Assembly (NCBI RefSeq): GCF_900156625.1
Contig: NZ_FTOB01000002.1
Span: 118,275-182,274, forward strand
DNA length: 64,000 bases
Source: Zobellia uliginosa
Lineage (GTDB): Bacteria; Bacteroidota; Bacteroidia; Flavobacteriales; Flavobacteriaceae
Direction of reading: 5' to 3'
Shown here: positions 25,188-33,256 of the stretch, piece after piece
Layout of the letters: each line of letters opens with the position of its first letter
Position numbering within the stretch: the first letter of the stretch is position 1
The notes under the pieces: model-generated
What the model was told of the DNA's origin: nothing
The model's database searches: none
The model's input: only the letters and a program-made list of their open reading frames with translations
Program-made: the position numbers and the translations under genes

Positions 25188-25209
25188 TTATTTGACCTAG
25201 GTCAAATAA
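25188..25209. promoter_or_regulatory. Perfect 22-bp palindrome, Crp/Fnr-type box
   Basis: A perfect palindrome whose core is TTGACCTAGGTCAA. Crp/Fnr-family sites follow TTGAY-N4-RTCAA, which this matches. A Crp/Fnr-family regulator is encoded less than 1 kb away (26134-26694). No nearby promoter consensus is obvious, so the regulated transcript is unclear. Confidence 0.5.
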
Positions 25210-25378
25210 TCGAAAACTTTGAAGTTCTTGGTCGGTGTTATTCCAAGGCCTAAATGGTGAAATGTGGTACGGGCTTGTACGAATGTATTTTTTAAGGGAG
25301 GATAATTGGGGGTGCAAGGCTTGGGGCAAGGTAGTTTGCTTTGATACGTCCTTCAAATTATTGCGAACGGGCTGATAT

Positions 25379-25424
25379 ATGAGCGGTAGCGGTTCGAATT
25401 GGTACTTGAACCGCTATTGCTCAT
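25379..25424. repeat. Imperfect hairpin element
   Basis: ATGAGCGGTAGCGGTTC and GAACCGCTATTGCTCAT pair at 15 of 17 positions around a 12-base loop; two adjacent mismatches form an internal bulge. There is no T-run, so it is not a typical terminator. ATCGTTGGC follows nearby, as in cassette-type spacers. The bulged stem recalls attC structure. Confidence 0.5.
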
Positions 25425-25447
25425 AAACATCGTTGGCAGTAGTTGTT

Positions 25448-26056
25448 TTATGCATCAACGTAAAGTACCTGCCCCGTTATGAATCCATCTACAGAACGTT
25501 CAAATGCTTTCCCTACCAAGTTTCCGGGAACCGGTTGAAAACCGGGCATCATTTCCCCATATACATCCCAAGCCTCTTCTAAAACTGTAGGGTTGATCGA
25601 GTTTACTCGAATACCTCGTGGCATCTCGTGGGCAACACACTGAACAAATGTATCTATTGCCCCGCTTGTTGTAGCGTCTGCAATTGCGAAAGGAATAGGT
25701 TTAATGTTTAAAATTCCCGTAATTAACGTGAAAGAACCTTTATCGGCAATGTATTCTTGACCAATACGCACAATGTTAATCTGTCCTAACATCTTACTTA
25801 AAATTGTCGACATCCATTGTTCTTCCGTCATTTCAGTGAAATTTGCATATTCACAGACACCAACGGTATTTACAACTGCATCAAAATGGCCTACATCTTT
25901 AAATAGTTTTCGTAACGATTTTTCGCTAGTTATATCTACTTTGTAATCATAGTTGTCGGCAGAACGTCCGGCAGTTATAACTTTGTGTTTGCTCAACCCT
26001 GTTAGGGCGGCTTGCCCCATTTTTCCATTAGCTCCTATTAAAATTATTGTTTTCAT
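25448..26056 (-). CDS. SDR-family oxidoreductase, atypical active site
   Basis: A 202-residue short-chain dehydrogenase/reductase. The nucleotide-binding motif IILIGANGKMGQAAL is at the N-terminus, VDITSEKSLRKLF gives the Asp after strand 3, and AVVNTVG corresponds to NNAG. The helix that normally carries YxxxK reads PFAIADATTSGAIDTFVQC, so neither catalytic Tyr nor Lys is evident; similar short Flavobacterial SDRs show the same. The C-terminus ITGQVLYVDA is the usual SDR end. The Crp/Fnr regulator gene lies upstream on the same strand and may control it. The substrate is unknown. Confidence 0.85.
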   Translation of the reverse strand: MKTIILIGANGKMGQAALTGLSKHKVITAGRSADNYDYKVDITSEKSLRKLFKDVGHFDAVVNTVGVCEYANFTEMTEEQWMSTILSKMLGQINIVRIGQEYIADKGSFTLITGILNIKPIPFAIADATTSGAIDTFVQCVAHEMPRGIRVNSINPTVLEEAWDVYGEMMPGFQPVPGNLVGKAFERSVDGFITGQVLYVDA

Positions 26057-26133
26057 ACGATTACTGGTTTTATTATTAAATCTTATGCAAACTTATATAG
26101 GGGCAAGAGTTCGAGAGCAGGACATTTGTCCAA

Positions 26134-26694
26134 TTAAGAAATATTAGCTCTTATTCGGCTTAAATGTCTTTGGGTTATGCCTAAATACGAAGCAATATAA
26201 TGAAGTGGGATTTCCTGAATGTACTCTGGTTGCTTATTTATTAAATCTAGATAGCGTTGTTGAGCTTTGTCTTTTTGATGATTAAATATCCATTTTTCTA
26301 ACTCAACATATTCCTTCTCTGCGATAATTTTTAAAAAACTGAGCCAATTACGATTTGATTCGGTAAGGGGTTCCAGATCTTCTTTTGATATTGAAATTAT
26401 TTCTGCATCTGTTAGAGACTGTATATTTTCCTCAGATTTGCTTTCTGAAATAAATGAAGAATAAGCCATTAATAGATTATTGGGAAATGTAAAGCAATAA
26501 GTGATTTCATCATCCTTGTTTGAATAGTAGAAGGAGCGAAAAATACCGTTTTTAACAAAACTCAGTGAATCGCAAATTTCATTCTGTGTTATATAGTAAT
26601 CCCCTTTTTTTAGTCTTCTTGTGCGAGATAATCTTAAGAATTCATTTATTTCTTCGTCTGAAAAAAGTTTAAAAGATTTTAAATATTCAGTCAT
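26134..26694 (-). CDS. Crp/Fnr-family transcription regulator
   Basis: A 186-residue regulator. Residues about 10-115 form a cyclic-nucleotide-binding-like barrel (LKKGDYYITQNEICDSLSFV, then KNGIFRSFYY). The C-terminal helix-turn-helix is at about 158-182 (IPLHYIASYLGITQRHLSRI). The cAMP-contact residues of CRP are not conserved, as in most Bacteroidota members whose ligand is unknown. The gene is 78 bases upstream of the SDR gene on the same strand, a common pairing in Flavobacteria. A palindrome with a TTGAC-N4-GTCAA core lies beyond the SDR gene. Confidence 0.9.
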   Translation of the reverse strand: MTEYLKSFKLFSDEEINEFLRLSRTRRLKKGDYYITQNEICDSLSFVKNGIFRSFYYSNKDDEITYCFTFPNNLLMAYSSFISESKSEENIQSLTDAEIISISKEDLEPLTESNRNWLSFLKIIAEKEYVELEKWIFNHQKDKAQQRYLDLINKQPEYIQEIPLHYIASYLGITQRHLSRIRANIS

Positions 26695-26730
26695 TGTATC
26701 ATCTGTTGTGTTCGTTTTTTTAAATTAATG

Positions 26731-26866
26731 CCAACGCTTATGTACCCGGGTTTTTAGCAGGGAATCAGACACAATAAACGGGCGCCGATCTTGCATTAGG
26801 CTAAAAATTGAGCAATTGTTTTAAGCATTGTTGTACTTCGTTTTGTTGGCAAAAGTAGTGATACGT
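26731..26866. repeat. GCCAACG...GTTGTAC spacer element
   Basis: ATGCCAACGCTTATGTACCC, then AACGGGCGCCG, then AGCATTGTTGTACTTCG and TTTTGTTGGC. GCCAACG near the left end and GTTGTAC toward the right are the same boxes that bound the repeat at 487-706. It lies between the Crp/Fnr regulator and the pseudouridine synthase, suggesting that the SDR/regulator pair may itself be cassette cargo. Confidence 0.5.
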
Positions 26867-26965
26867 TTGGGTAAGAACGTTTTGCTTGTGCAGATTCGAA
26901 CCTACTGAAATCTGTTCGAATAAAGTTCATTTGCGCCATAGTACTAGTTAAAACGGTCGATACGG

Positions 26966-27634
26966 TTAGATGGATTTGAATGTCCAAAAATCATTATTGG
27001 GCAGAGGGGCTTCAAAGGTGTGGGATTCTTTGGAGCTTGAGTTTTCATAGGTTATTTTCCATGCATGAAGGCAAATGGATAGGGGCAAGTATTTTTGATC
27101 TGAGCCATACTTTTCATCTCCGATAATAGGAAGACCTAAATTTGCCAATTGTGCCCTTATTTGATGGAATCTACCTGTTTTGGGCTTAATTTCTAAGAGA
27201 TAACCGAAATCGTTTTTGTCTATAACTACATAGGAAAGCGAGCAGTTCAGCGAGTCTTTCGATTTTGTCGGGACGATATCCGCTCTTTTCTCTAGGTTGT
27301 TTTTTACAAGAAAATTCACCAGCTTCCCTTTGTTCTTTGCCGGCTTATTCTTGACAATTGCCAAATAGGTTTTTTGAACTTTACGACTGCTGAATAGGTT
27401 ATTGAATTCTACAAGAATGCTCTTTTTCTTTGCAAGAATTAATACGCCGCTTGTAACGCGATCTAACCTATGTATAATGCCGAGATAAGGCTTCCGCTGT
27501 TGTTTTAAAAGGTGGTTAAAAACCTGGGTCTCAACTGTGACCGCCTCGTAAGGACTTTTTTCACTTATTAGTCCGGCAGCTTTGTTTACAACAATAAAGT
27601 CTTTGTTTTCATGAATGACATCAAGTTCGGGCAT
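26966..27634 (-). CDS. RluA-family pseudouridine synthase
   Basis: A 222-residue enzyme that isomerises uridine to pseudouridine in rRNA or tRNA. The catalytic motif GIIHRLDRVTSGVLILAKK carries the nucleophile Asp58. KTGRFHQIRAQLANLGLPII and GDEKYG are the other conserved motifs. There is no S4 domain, and the protein is short, like the single-domain RluA/TruC-type members; the exact RNA target cannot be told. It precedes no obvious partner. The ygiQ gene lies 43 bases upstream on the same strand, so the two may be co-transcribed. Confidence 0.93.
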   Translation of the reverse strand: MPELDVIHENKDFIVVNKAAGLISEKSPYEAVTVETQVFNHLLKQQRKPYLGIIHRLDRVTSGVLILAKKKSILVEFNNLFSSRKVQKTYLAIVKNKPAKNKGKLVNFLVKNNLEKRADIVPTKSKDSLNCSLSYVVIDKNDFGYLLEIKPKTGRFHQIRAQLANLGLPIIGDEKYGSDQKYLPLSICLHAWKITYENSSSKESHTFEAPLPNNDFWTFKSI

Positions 27635-27677
27635 TGGAAGTTTTACTTTTCAATTTTCAAATGGGGTAGGAGACGTT

Positions 27678-29630
27678 TTAACGTCTCTTATTTTTAGATT
27701 TACGCTTGTTTTTTGGGCGTGAATGACTTGCAGGAATGGCATCGTTAAAGGTATTTTTAACTTTCTTGGGTTTAATGCTTTTCCAAGAATCATTTTCTTT
27801 TTCGGGCACTAATGCTTCTACCAGATCTTTTCTGCCTAATTTATTCAAGGTATTTCTGATCCAACCTTTGTTTTCCCTTTTATACCAAAAGAAGAAGCGA
27901 TGCTGTTCATCCTTTTCTTGTTTTGTTTTTGGAGTCTTGGTCGGTTTTAGGGTGTAAGGATGGAAGCCACTATAATAAATAACGGTGGCAACCGTCATTG
28001 GTGTTGGCGTAAAACCTTGTACTTGTTCTAACTGAAAACCCATATTTTTTGTTTCAGCAGCAAGATTGGCCATATCCTCTACTTCGCAAGCCGGGTGATT
28101 TGAAATAAAATAAGGAATCAACTGAAGCTTCAGGTTCTTCTTTATATTGATTCTATCAAAACGCTCTTTAAACTTATGAAAGTATTGAAAGGAAGGTTTA
28201 CGCATCAGTTTTAATACGGGATCGGACGTATGTTCCGGAGCCACTTTTAAACGCCCCGAAATATGCTTTGTCATTACCTCTTCCGTATAATCGTCTAATT
28301 CTTTAGGGTCCGCATTTTTATTGAATTCGGGCACTAACATATCGTGACGAATACCACTTCCGATAAATGATTTTTTTATTTTAGGATGTTTATCTACGGC
28401 TTGATATAACTTGGTTAGCGGCTTGTGAGAGGTATCTAGATTACTGCAAATGACAGGGGAAATACAAGAAGGCGCCACGCATTTATCGCAAATGGACTGT
28501 ACCTTCCCTTTCATCTTGTACATATTGGCCGACGGACCTCCAATATCTGATAAGTAGCCTTTAAAATCGGGCATGTTGGCGACTTTGTCGACTTCCTTTA
28601 AAATAGATTCTTCACTTCTACTGGCAATAAATTTTCCTTGGTGTGCCGAAATCGTACAAAAACTGCAACCTCCAAAACAACCGCGATGAATGTTAATGGA
28701 AGTCTTGATCATTTCAAACGCAGGAATTGGCCCACGTTTATTGTATTTTGGATGCGGCAACCGAGTATAGGGTAAATCAAAAGAGGCATCAATTTCCTTT
28801 TCGGTCATTGTCGGGTATGGTGGATTTATCACCAATATTCTATCCTTTACGCCTTGAAAAATTCTTCTTGCCTTAAGTTTGTTCGATTCTTGCTCTATGA
28901 CCTTAAAGTTGGAGGCGAATTTTTTCTTATCCTTTAAACAGACTTCGTGCGAATGAATTTCTACATCTTCCCAATTTTTGTTTTTAGGGGTAGCTTCATC
29001 CTTATCAATTAAAAAAGCGGTTTGTTTTATGGTTTTTAAACTCGAGAAAGGCACGCCTTTTTGCAAGAGCTCCACAACTTCCCGCAGGGGTTGTTCCCCC
29101 ATACCGTACACCAACATATCTGCTTTAGAGGTTTCTAAAATAGTGGGCAACAATTTATCGCTCCAATAATCATAGTGTGTAACACGGCGTAGGGAAGCTT
29201 CAATACCCCCGATTAAAACAGGAACATCGGGGAATTTATCTTTTAAAATATTCGAATAAACCGATGTGGCGTAATCTGGTCGAAATCCTTTATCACCATT
29301 TGGGGTATAGGCATCTTTATCCCTACGTTTTTTACTAGCGGTATAGTTGCTCACCATGGGGTCCATACACCCACCAGTAACTCCAAAAAATAATTTTGGC
29401 GTCCCTAATTTTGTAAAATCTTGCAAATCATCGTTCACATTCGGTTGCGGAACAATGGCTACCCTTAATCCATAGCTTTCCAAAATACGACCAATAACGG
29501 CGGGTCCGAATGAAGGATGGTCTACATAGGCGTCTCCGCTAAATAGAATAACATCTAATTCCTCCCAACCACGAATTTTTACTTCTTTGTTCGTTGTTGG
29601 TAACCAATCTGAAAGTCTGTTTTCTTGCAT
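27678..29630 (-). CDS. ygiQ: YgiQ-family radical SAM protein
   Basis: A 650-residue protein matching YgiQ along its length. The N-terminal domain (DVILFSGDAYVDHPSFGPAV) is followed by the radical-SAM cluster motif C318-FGG-C322-SF-C325. Then come KVAPEHTSDPVLKLMRKPS and the C-terminal QGFTPTPMTVATVIYYSG. The tail after about residue 615 is very basic (KNKRKSKNKRR). Members bind a 4Fe-4S cluster and SAM; their substrate is still unknown. The gene is intact and GC and codon use fit the core genome. Confidence 0.95.
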   Translation of the reverse strand: MQENRLSDWLPTTNKEVKIRGWEELDVILFSGDAYVDHPSFGPAVIGRILESYGLRVAIVPQPNVNDDLQDFTKLGTPKLFFGVTGGCMDPMVSNYTASKKRRDKDAYTPNGDKGFRPDYATSVYSNILKDKFPDVPVLIGGIEASLRRVTHYDYWSDKLLPTILETSKADMLVYGMGEQPLREVVELLQKGVPFSSLKTIKQTAFLIDKDEATPKNKNWEDVEIHSHEVCLKDKKKFASNFKVIEQESNKLKARRIFQGVKDRILVINPPYPTMTEKEIDASFDLPYTRLPHPKYNKRGPIPAFEMIKTSINIHRGCFGGCSFCTISAHQGKFIASRSEESILKEVDKVANMPDFKGYLSDIGGPSANMYKMKGKVQSICDKCVAPSCISPVICSNLDTSHKPLTKLYQAVDKHPKIKKSFIGSGIRHDMLVPEFNKNADPKELDDYTEEVMTKHISGRLKVAPEHTSDPVLKLMRKPSFQYFHKFKERFDRINIKKNLKLQLIPYFISNHPACEVEDMANLAAETKNMGFQLEQVQGFTPTPMTVATVIYYSGFHPYTLKPTKTPKTKQEKDEQHRFFFWYKRENKGWIRNTLNKLGRKDLVEALVPEKENDSWKSIKPKKVKNTFNDAIPASHSRPKNKRKSKNKRR

Positions 29631-29937
29631 TTGATCACAAAGGTACGTTTAAATTTGTTATACAACTGAAGAATAAAGGCCACCATAGCAACAGTTTGGC
29701 TTGATTTGGGGCTATACATAAACTTGTTGGAAAATCCTTTGCCGCAACATTTGGGCCTGAATAAAATCGATCGGCGCCAATTTGTAGGGTAATGCATTAA
29801 GAGTTTGCTGTAAACCTGAAAAAATTGAGGACATAGGTCTCTAAAATGGCCGAGTATTCGAGTGGGGATATTTCTATTTGCGTTTTATGGGGCCATAAAA
29901 TTTATGTTTGTTTCAAATTTATATCCTTGTGCGTTAA

Positions 29938-30813
29938 TTATTCCAAAAAGTCAGAGATAAACTTTGCCGTTTCATTGGGCTTTTCAGCAAGAACGAAGTG
30001 TCCGCAATCTTCTATTTTTTTGAGTTGTAAGGCAGAAGTAGCGTTTGTTAACGACATTTGTAAGATCTCATATCCACTACCGCCAATACCAAGTACGGGT
30101 ATGTTTAGTTTTTCGTACGTTTTACTGTCTTCAATGTCTTGTGGGAAAGATTGATACCAAGCATTTGAGGCGCGGATTGCATCTTTGCTGTTATAGGCGA
30201 AGGCATAAACTTCTTTATCAAAATCATTCATACTATTTTGTTCAACAAGTAAATTTTTAAATAACCATTCGATAATGATATTCATTCGTCCTTCAAGTAG
30301 TTGTTCTGGAAGTTCTTTTACTTGGTTAAATGATAGCCACCAAGGATAAACGTGATTTGCTCCTAAAATAGGTAACATTGGTAAATGGTACATTCCTGGG
30401 TCGGGATGCGGTGTGTCTAACATTATCAGTTTAGAGGTTGATTCTTGAAAATTTGTTGCAAAACTAAAAGCTACGTGGGCACCAATGTCGTGTCCTCCAA
30501 TGTTCACTTTTTCATATCCCAATAGCTTTGTAAGCTCGAAAATGTCTTTTGCCATATTCTTTTTTTCATAACCGTCTGCTGGTTTAGCAGAACTGCCCAT
30601 TCCTCGCATTTCTACGACAATAACACAATATTTTTCGGCCAAGATGGGCATTACTTTATGGTAAGCCCACCAAGTTTCGGGATAACCTGGAATTAAAATT
30701 AATGGTTCACCTTGACCGCCTTTCACATAATGTAATCTTGTACCATTCACTTCTATATAGTTATTTGTAAAGTTTGGTACTAGCTTTATAAGTTCTTCGT
30801 CTGTGTATTTCAT
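29938..30813 (-). CDS. Alpha/beta hydrolase, epoxide-hydrolase-like
   Basis: A 291-residue alpha/beta hydrolase. LILIPGYPETWWAYHKVMP is the oxyanion-hole region (HGxP variant GYPE). The nucleophile elbow GGHDIGAHVAF has an Asp (D109) instead of Ser, as in epoxide hydrolases and haloalkane dehalogenases. The catalytic His lies in IEDCGHFVLAEKP near the end. No signal peptide. It is divergent from a MerR-family regulator across a 114-base gap with a perfect 15-bp palindrome, so it is probably controlled by it. The gap 29631-29937 on the other side holds nothing I recognise. Confidence 0.9.
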   Translation of the reverse strand: MKYTDEELIKLVPNFTNNYIEVNGTRLHYVKGGQGEPLILIPGYPETWWAYHKVMPILAEKYCVIVVEMRGMGSSAKPADGYEKKNMAKDIFELTKLLGYEKVNIGGHDIGAHVAFSFATNFQESTSKLIMLDTPHPDPGMYHLPMLPILGANHVYPWWLSFNQVKELPEQLLEGRMNIIIEWLFKNLLVEQNSMNDFDKEVYAFAYNSKDAIRASNAWYQSFPQDIEDSKTYEKLNIPVLGIGGSGYEILQMSLTNATSALQLKKIEDCGHFVLAEKPNETAKFISDFLE

Positions 30814-30886
30814 TCCGAATTTGTTATTTATTACTGATATCCTCTGTTTTCAAATACGAAAATAAACACTAATTTTGTAACTAAAA

Positions 30887-30901
30887 AGTATACAGTATAC
30901 T
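30887..30901. promoter_or_regulatory. MerR-type operator
   Basis: AGTATACAGTATACT, a perfect 15-bp palindrome around a central A, in the gap between the divergent hydrolase and MerR genes. MerR-family regulators bind such dyads within their promoters. AATTTTGTAACT upstream and ATAGTTTG downstream look like loose -33 and -7 elements reading toward the MerR gene, placing the operator in the spacer. Confidence 0.7.
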
Positions 30902-30927
30902 ACATAGTTTGGTTTTTTTAAAATATT

Positions 30928-31299
30928 ATGACAATGAAATTGATAAGTCAAATTTCCAAGGAAACAGGAATTCCCATAGGAACAATTCGTTTTTACGAAA
31001 AAAGCGGACTAATTAGTGGTCAAACAAAAAAAGAAGTAACTACTAACAATTATGTCTATTATAATGAAGAAACGATTGAAAAACTTAGGTTTATACAAAT
31101 GGCGAAAGCGGTAGGTTTCACCTTGGCCGAAATAAAAGAGGTTGTTGATGCTTGGTATAAGAAGCAGTTAAGTAAAACCGCAAAAATTGATGTTTTAAAT
31201 AAAAAATTGGAGCAAATAGATGAAAAAATGAAAGAATTAAAAGCAGTAAAAAAGCAAATAGCAATTTGTAAATTAAACATTGAGAATGAAATCGATTAA
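30928..31299 (+). CDS. MerR-family transcription regulator
   Basis: A 123-residue regulator. The N-terminal winged HTH reads ISKETGIPIGTIRFYEKSGL, then IEKLRFIQMAKAVGFTLAEI. A C-terminal coiled coil (about 85-120, KLEQIDEKMKELKAVKKQIA) serves for dimerisation. No Cys-rich metal site was found, so it probably senses an organic ligand or stress. It is divergently arranged with the alpha/beta hydrolase gene and has a palindromic operator between them. The gene ends 34 bases before a transposase relic. Confidence 0.92.
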   Translation: MTMKLISQISKETGIPIGTIRFYEKSGLISGQTKKEVTTNNYVYYNEETIEKLRFIQMAKAVGFTLAEIKEVVDAWYKKQLSKTAKIDVLNKKLEQIDEKMKELKAVKKQIAICKLNIENEID

Positions 31300-31332
31300 A
31301 TTCTTCTCGGGTATTGTGATTTTTTTTAGCTT

Positions 31333-31575
31333 ACAAGGCCAGTAAAGGTGATACACCTCACGGCCATAGCCTATAATCTTAAAAAGTACCTGAAATTCAC
31401 GGAAAAACGTGCGAAAAGCGGGGCGGGACGGCTTGATTTGGCAGCCTTGGAAAAAAGTGCGCTTCAATACTTGTTCGGGACTTGCATAAAGCATCGAAAT
31501 TTGCTGCCTCGATTCTGACCCGACATAAAAAAAGCCCCTTGAAGGGGCTTATATGAATTCGCTTTTTTGCTTATC
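31333..31575 (+). mobile_element. Transposase 3'-end relic, copy 2 (IS1182-like?)
   Basis: After an in-frame TAG the frame reads VIHLTAIAYNLKKYLKFTEK, then RAKSGAGRLDLAALEKSALQ and IKHRNLLPRF-stop (stop at 31516-31518). AIAYNLKK is typical of the C-terminus of IS1182- or IS4-type transposases. The IS end follows: CCGACATAAAAAAAGCCCCT and a hairpin. The 5' two thirds of the gene are gone. The same end sequence occurs at 19256-19345. Confidence 0.72.
31531..31551 (-). terminator. Terminator hairpin at transposase relic end
   Basis: AAGCCCCTTGAAGGGGCTT is a strong 7-8 bp stem. On the minus strand it is followed by TTTTTTATG, so it can terminate the gene at 31613-32494, which ends 60 bases upstream. 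On the plus strand it belongs to the IS relic. A family-A tail (GGCTTGCGCAACGGTTAC) lies between it and that gene. Confidence 0.7.
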
Positions 31576-31612
31576 AATGGCTTGCGCAACGGTTACTTGT
31601 GTAGGCAATAGT

Positions 31613-32494
31613 TTATTTCTCCATAAGCCATTTCTGAACAGCATTTTTATTTTTAATTTTACCTTTAAACTGTTTACTATATATAGTTCTTTCAAGTTTA
31701 ATATCTAATGCGCTTTCTATTTCCTGAATAACTTCTTTTAAACCTCTTAAAGAGGGTTCTGTTTTAAGAGTATAATTCTTTCGTTTTTTTTCAAGTTTGA
31801 TTTCATTTTTTGAAAGTGTTGGCCACCAAGCAGAAATAGTTTTATTCCAATTTTTTAGTTCAATCTCCCAACATTTTTTGTCTCGGAGTGGATAAACTGA
31901 GGTGGTTATTCTTAAACGATTTTCTTTTTCTTTATCTGTCAAATCATTACCAAATCGGAATTTTCCATCTGTAGATATTTCAAAAAACAAAGCCCAATTA
32001 TTGTCGCTTGGTAATTCTAGCCCTATTTCCTTTGCCCATTTGTATGATTCTAACTCATTTTGCTTAGATAAGAAGTAGTTTTCAATATCTTTAGTCAATG
32101 GTTCGTAGGCTGGATCTTTAATAAACTCCAGTATTCGCCTAAATAGAAATAAATCATTGTGTTCTGTTTTAAGAAATTGATTTCCTAAATTTATAGGGAA
32201 TTTCCTTGCCTCTTCTATATTAGATAAGGCCAATAAACATATGCTATACCAATAAGAAACTATATCAAACGGATATTTACTTTCTTCAGGATATTCGTAA
32301 TCATCTAATACCTTTAAAACAAAGTTTACTAAAAAATCATTAGATGCAAAAGAAATCATTCGCTCAAATTCTTTTTTGTTTGTAGGAACGTGAACATAAG
32401 ATTCTAGCCGTTTTGAAAATTTCAAAATTTCCTTTTGCTCAGATTTTGAGAGATTTACTACACTTTCGTTTATTTTGTTAATTAATTCACTCAT
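31613..32494 (-). CDS. Hypothetical cytosolic protein
   Basis: A 293-residue soluble protein. The N-terminal two thirds are helical (FERMISFASNDFLVNFVLKV, YWYSICLLALSNIEEARKFP). The C-terminal third is charged and beta-like, with ISAWWPTLSKNEIKLEKKRK. I recognise no family. Its AT-rich composition and its position between an IS relic and a family-D repeat fit acquired cargo. The size and lack of export signals would allow a cytosolic immunity role, but nothing else supports that. Confidence 0.65.
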   Translation of the reverse strand: MSELINKINESVVNLSKSEQKEILKFSKRLESYVHVPTNKKEFERMISFASNDFLVNFVLKVLDDYEYPEESKYPFDIVSYWYSICLLALSNIEEARKFPINLGNQFLKTEHNDLFLFRRILEFIKDPAYEPLTKDIENYFLSKQNELESYKWAKEIGLELPSDNNWALFFEISTDGKFRFGNDLTDKEKENRLRITTSVYPLRDKKCWEIELKNWNKTISAWWPTLSKNEIKLEKKRKNYTLKTEPSLRGLKEVIQEIESALDIKLERTIYSKQFKGKIKNKNAVQKWLMEK

Positions 32495-32519
32495 TATTTG
32501 TCAAAATTATTGCTAAGAA

Positions 32520-32745
32520 TTTAGCTATGAACAGAATGGGGCGCGTCGTCTGCGACAGTAGGGGGCAAGTTGGTGCGTTGGCATTGCTTTCCTACAAGCA
32601 CATAGCAAAATCTTCTGGTTTTGTTTTTTCTTTTATTGTTTAAGGCAAAATTCCATCCCGATGGCTATCGGGATTGCGGACTTCATAAAAATACACAAAC
32701 TCTGGGATTAAGCCCAAAGCCCGTATTGTTTATAGGTTGTGTGCT
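32520..32745. repeat. Family-D cassette-spacer repeat, copy 5
   Basis: AGCTATGAACAGAATGGGGC, then ACATAGCAAAATCTTCTGG, GGCAAAATTCCATCCCGATG, ATAAAAATACACAAACTCTG and GGATTAAGCCCAAAGCCCGT, ending TTATAGGTTGTGTGC. It joins the left-hand blocks seen at 487-706 with the right-hand blocks seen at 15.95-16.17 kb, which shows that those belong to one family. CATCCCGATGGCTATCGGGAT is an internal inverted repeat. Confidence 0.7.
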
Positions 32746-33161
32746 TAGTTTTTTTTTACACCTAATGAGATTTCGTCAATCCATACAATTTCCCAGTTTT
32801 TGATTGGGTCAGTATCATAACTTTCTAGTGTTATTTTTTGTAATTCAGGGTCCATTTTATAGTATCCGACTACATTTTTTGGTCGATTTACATTGCCACA
32901 TCTTCCGTATCCTCTTCCTAAACTATGCGATATGCGATACTCTCCGTTTGGCATGAATCTTATTGTGGTATTTATTTTCCTAGTATTACTACATCTTTTA
33001 CTAACATTACAACGTTTGTAAATTGTAATATTAGTATCATTTTCTTTTATAGTCTCTTCAAAAGTCCAGTATCCAACTAGGTCAGATTCAGAAATTAGTT
33101 TTTCCTGGGAGAAACTTAATACAGAGAAAAATAAGAAGAAAAGATGTGTTAATTTAATCAT
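32745..33161 (-). CDS. Small secreted protein, lipocalin-like
   Basis: A 138-residue exported protein with signal peptide ending near VLSFSQ. The mature part begins ESDLVGYWTFEETI and includes RFMPNGEYRIS and YYKMDPELQKITLESYD, the pattern of short lipocalin-like or DUF-type proteins that start with a (L/V)xGxW motif. Two Cys pairs (RCNVSKRCSN; RCGN) may form disulfides. The gene stop overlaps the end of the family-D repeat. Function unknown. Confidence 0.68.
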   Translation of the reverse strand: MIKLTHLFFLFFSVLSFSQEKLISESDLVGYWTFEETIKENDTNITIYKRCNVSKRCSNTRKINTTIRFMPNGEYRISHSLGRGYGRCGNVNRPKNVVGYYKMDPELQKITLESYDTDPIKNWEIVWIDEISLGVKKN

Positions 33162-33194
33162 AGGTTAATCGACACAAGAATCGTTCCAACTTAA

Positions 33195-33256
33195 GCACAA
33201 CAATAAGATATAGTTATTGATGCTATCCTACTTAAAAGGACTAGGGTAATAAATCC
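33195..33256. repeat. Family-C repeat, recombinase-attached copy 4
   Basis: CACAACAATAAGATATAGTT, then ATTGATGCTATCCTACTT and GACTAGGGTAATAAATCC. This copy is continuous with the remnant of a tyrosine-recombinase gene whose TAG stop lies inside it (33241-33243, minus). It therefore shows what the other family-C copies are derived from. Confidence 0.75.

Noticed and set aside
25144-25356. 70-residue minus-strand frame in the gap left of the SDR gene
   Set aside because: Covers the 22-bp palindrome, odd composition, no recognisable signal or domain.
31273-31494. 73-residue minus-strand frame
   Set aside because: Antisense of the transposase relic, whose sense strand gives the recognisable protein.
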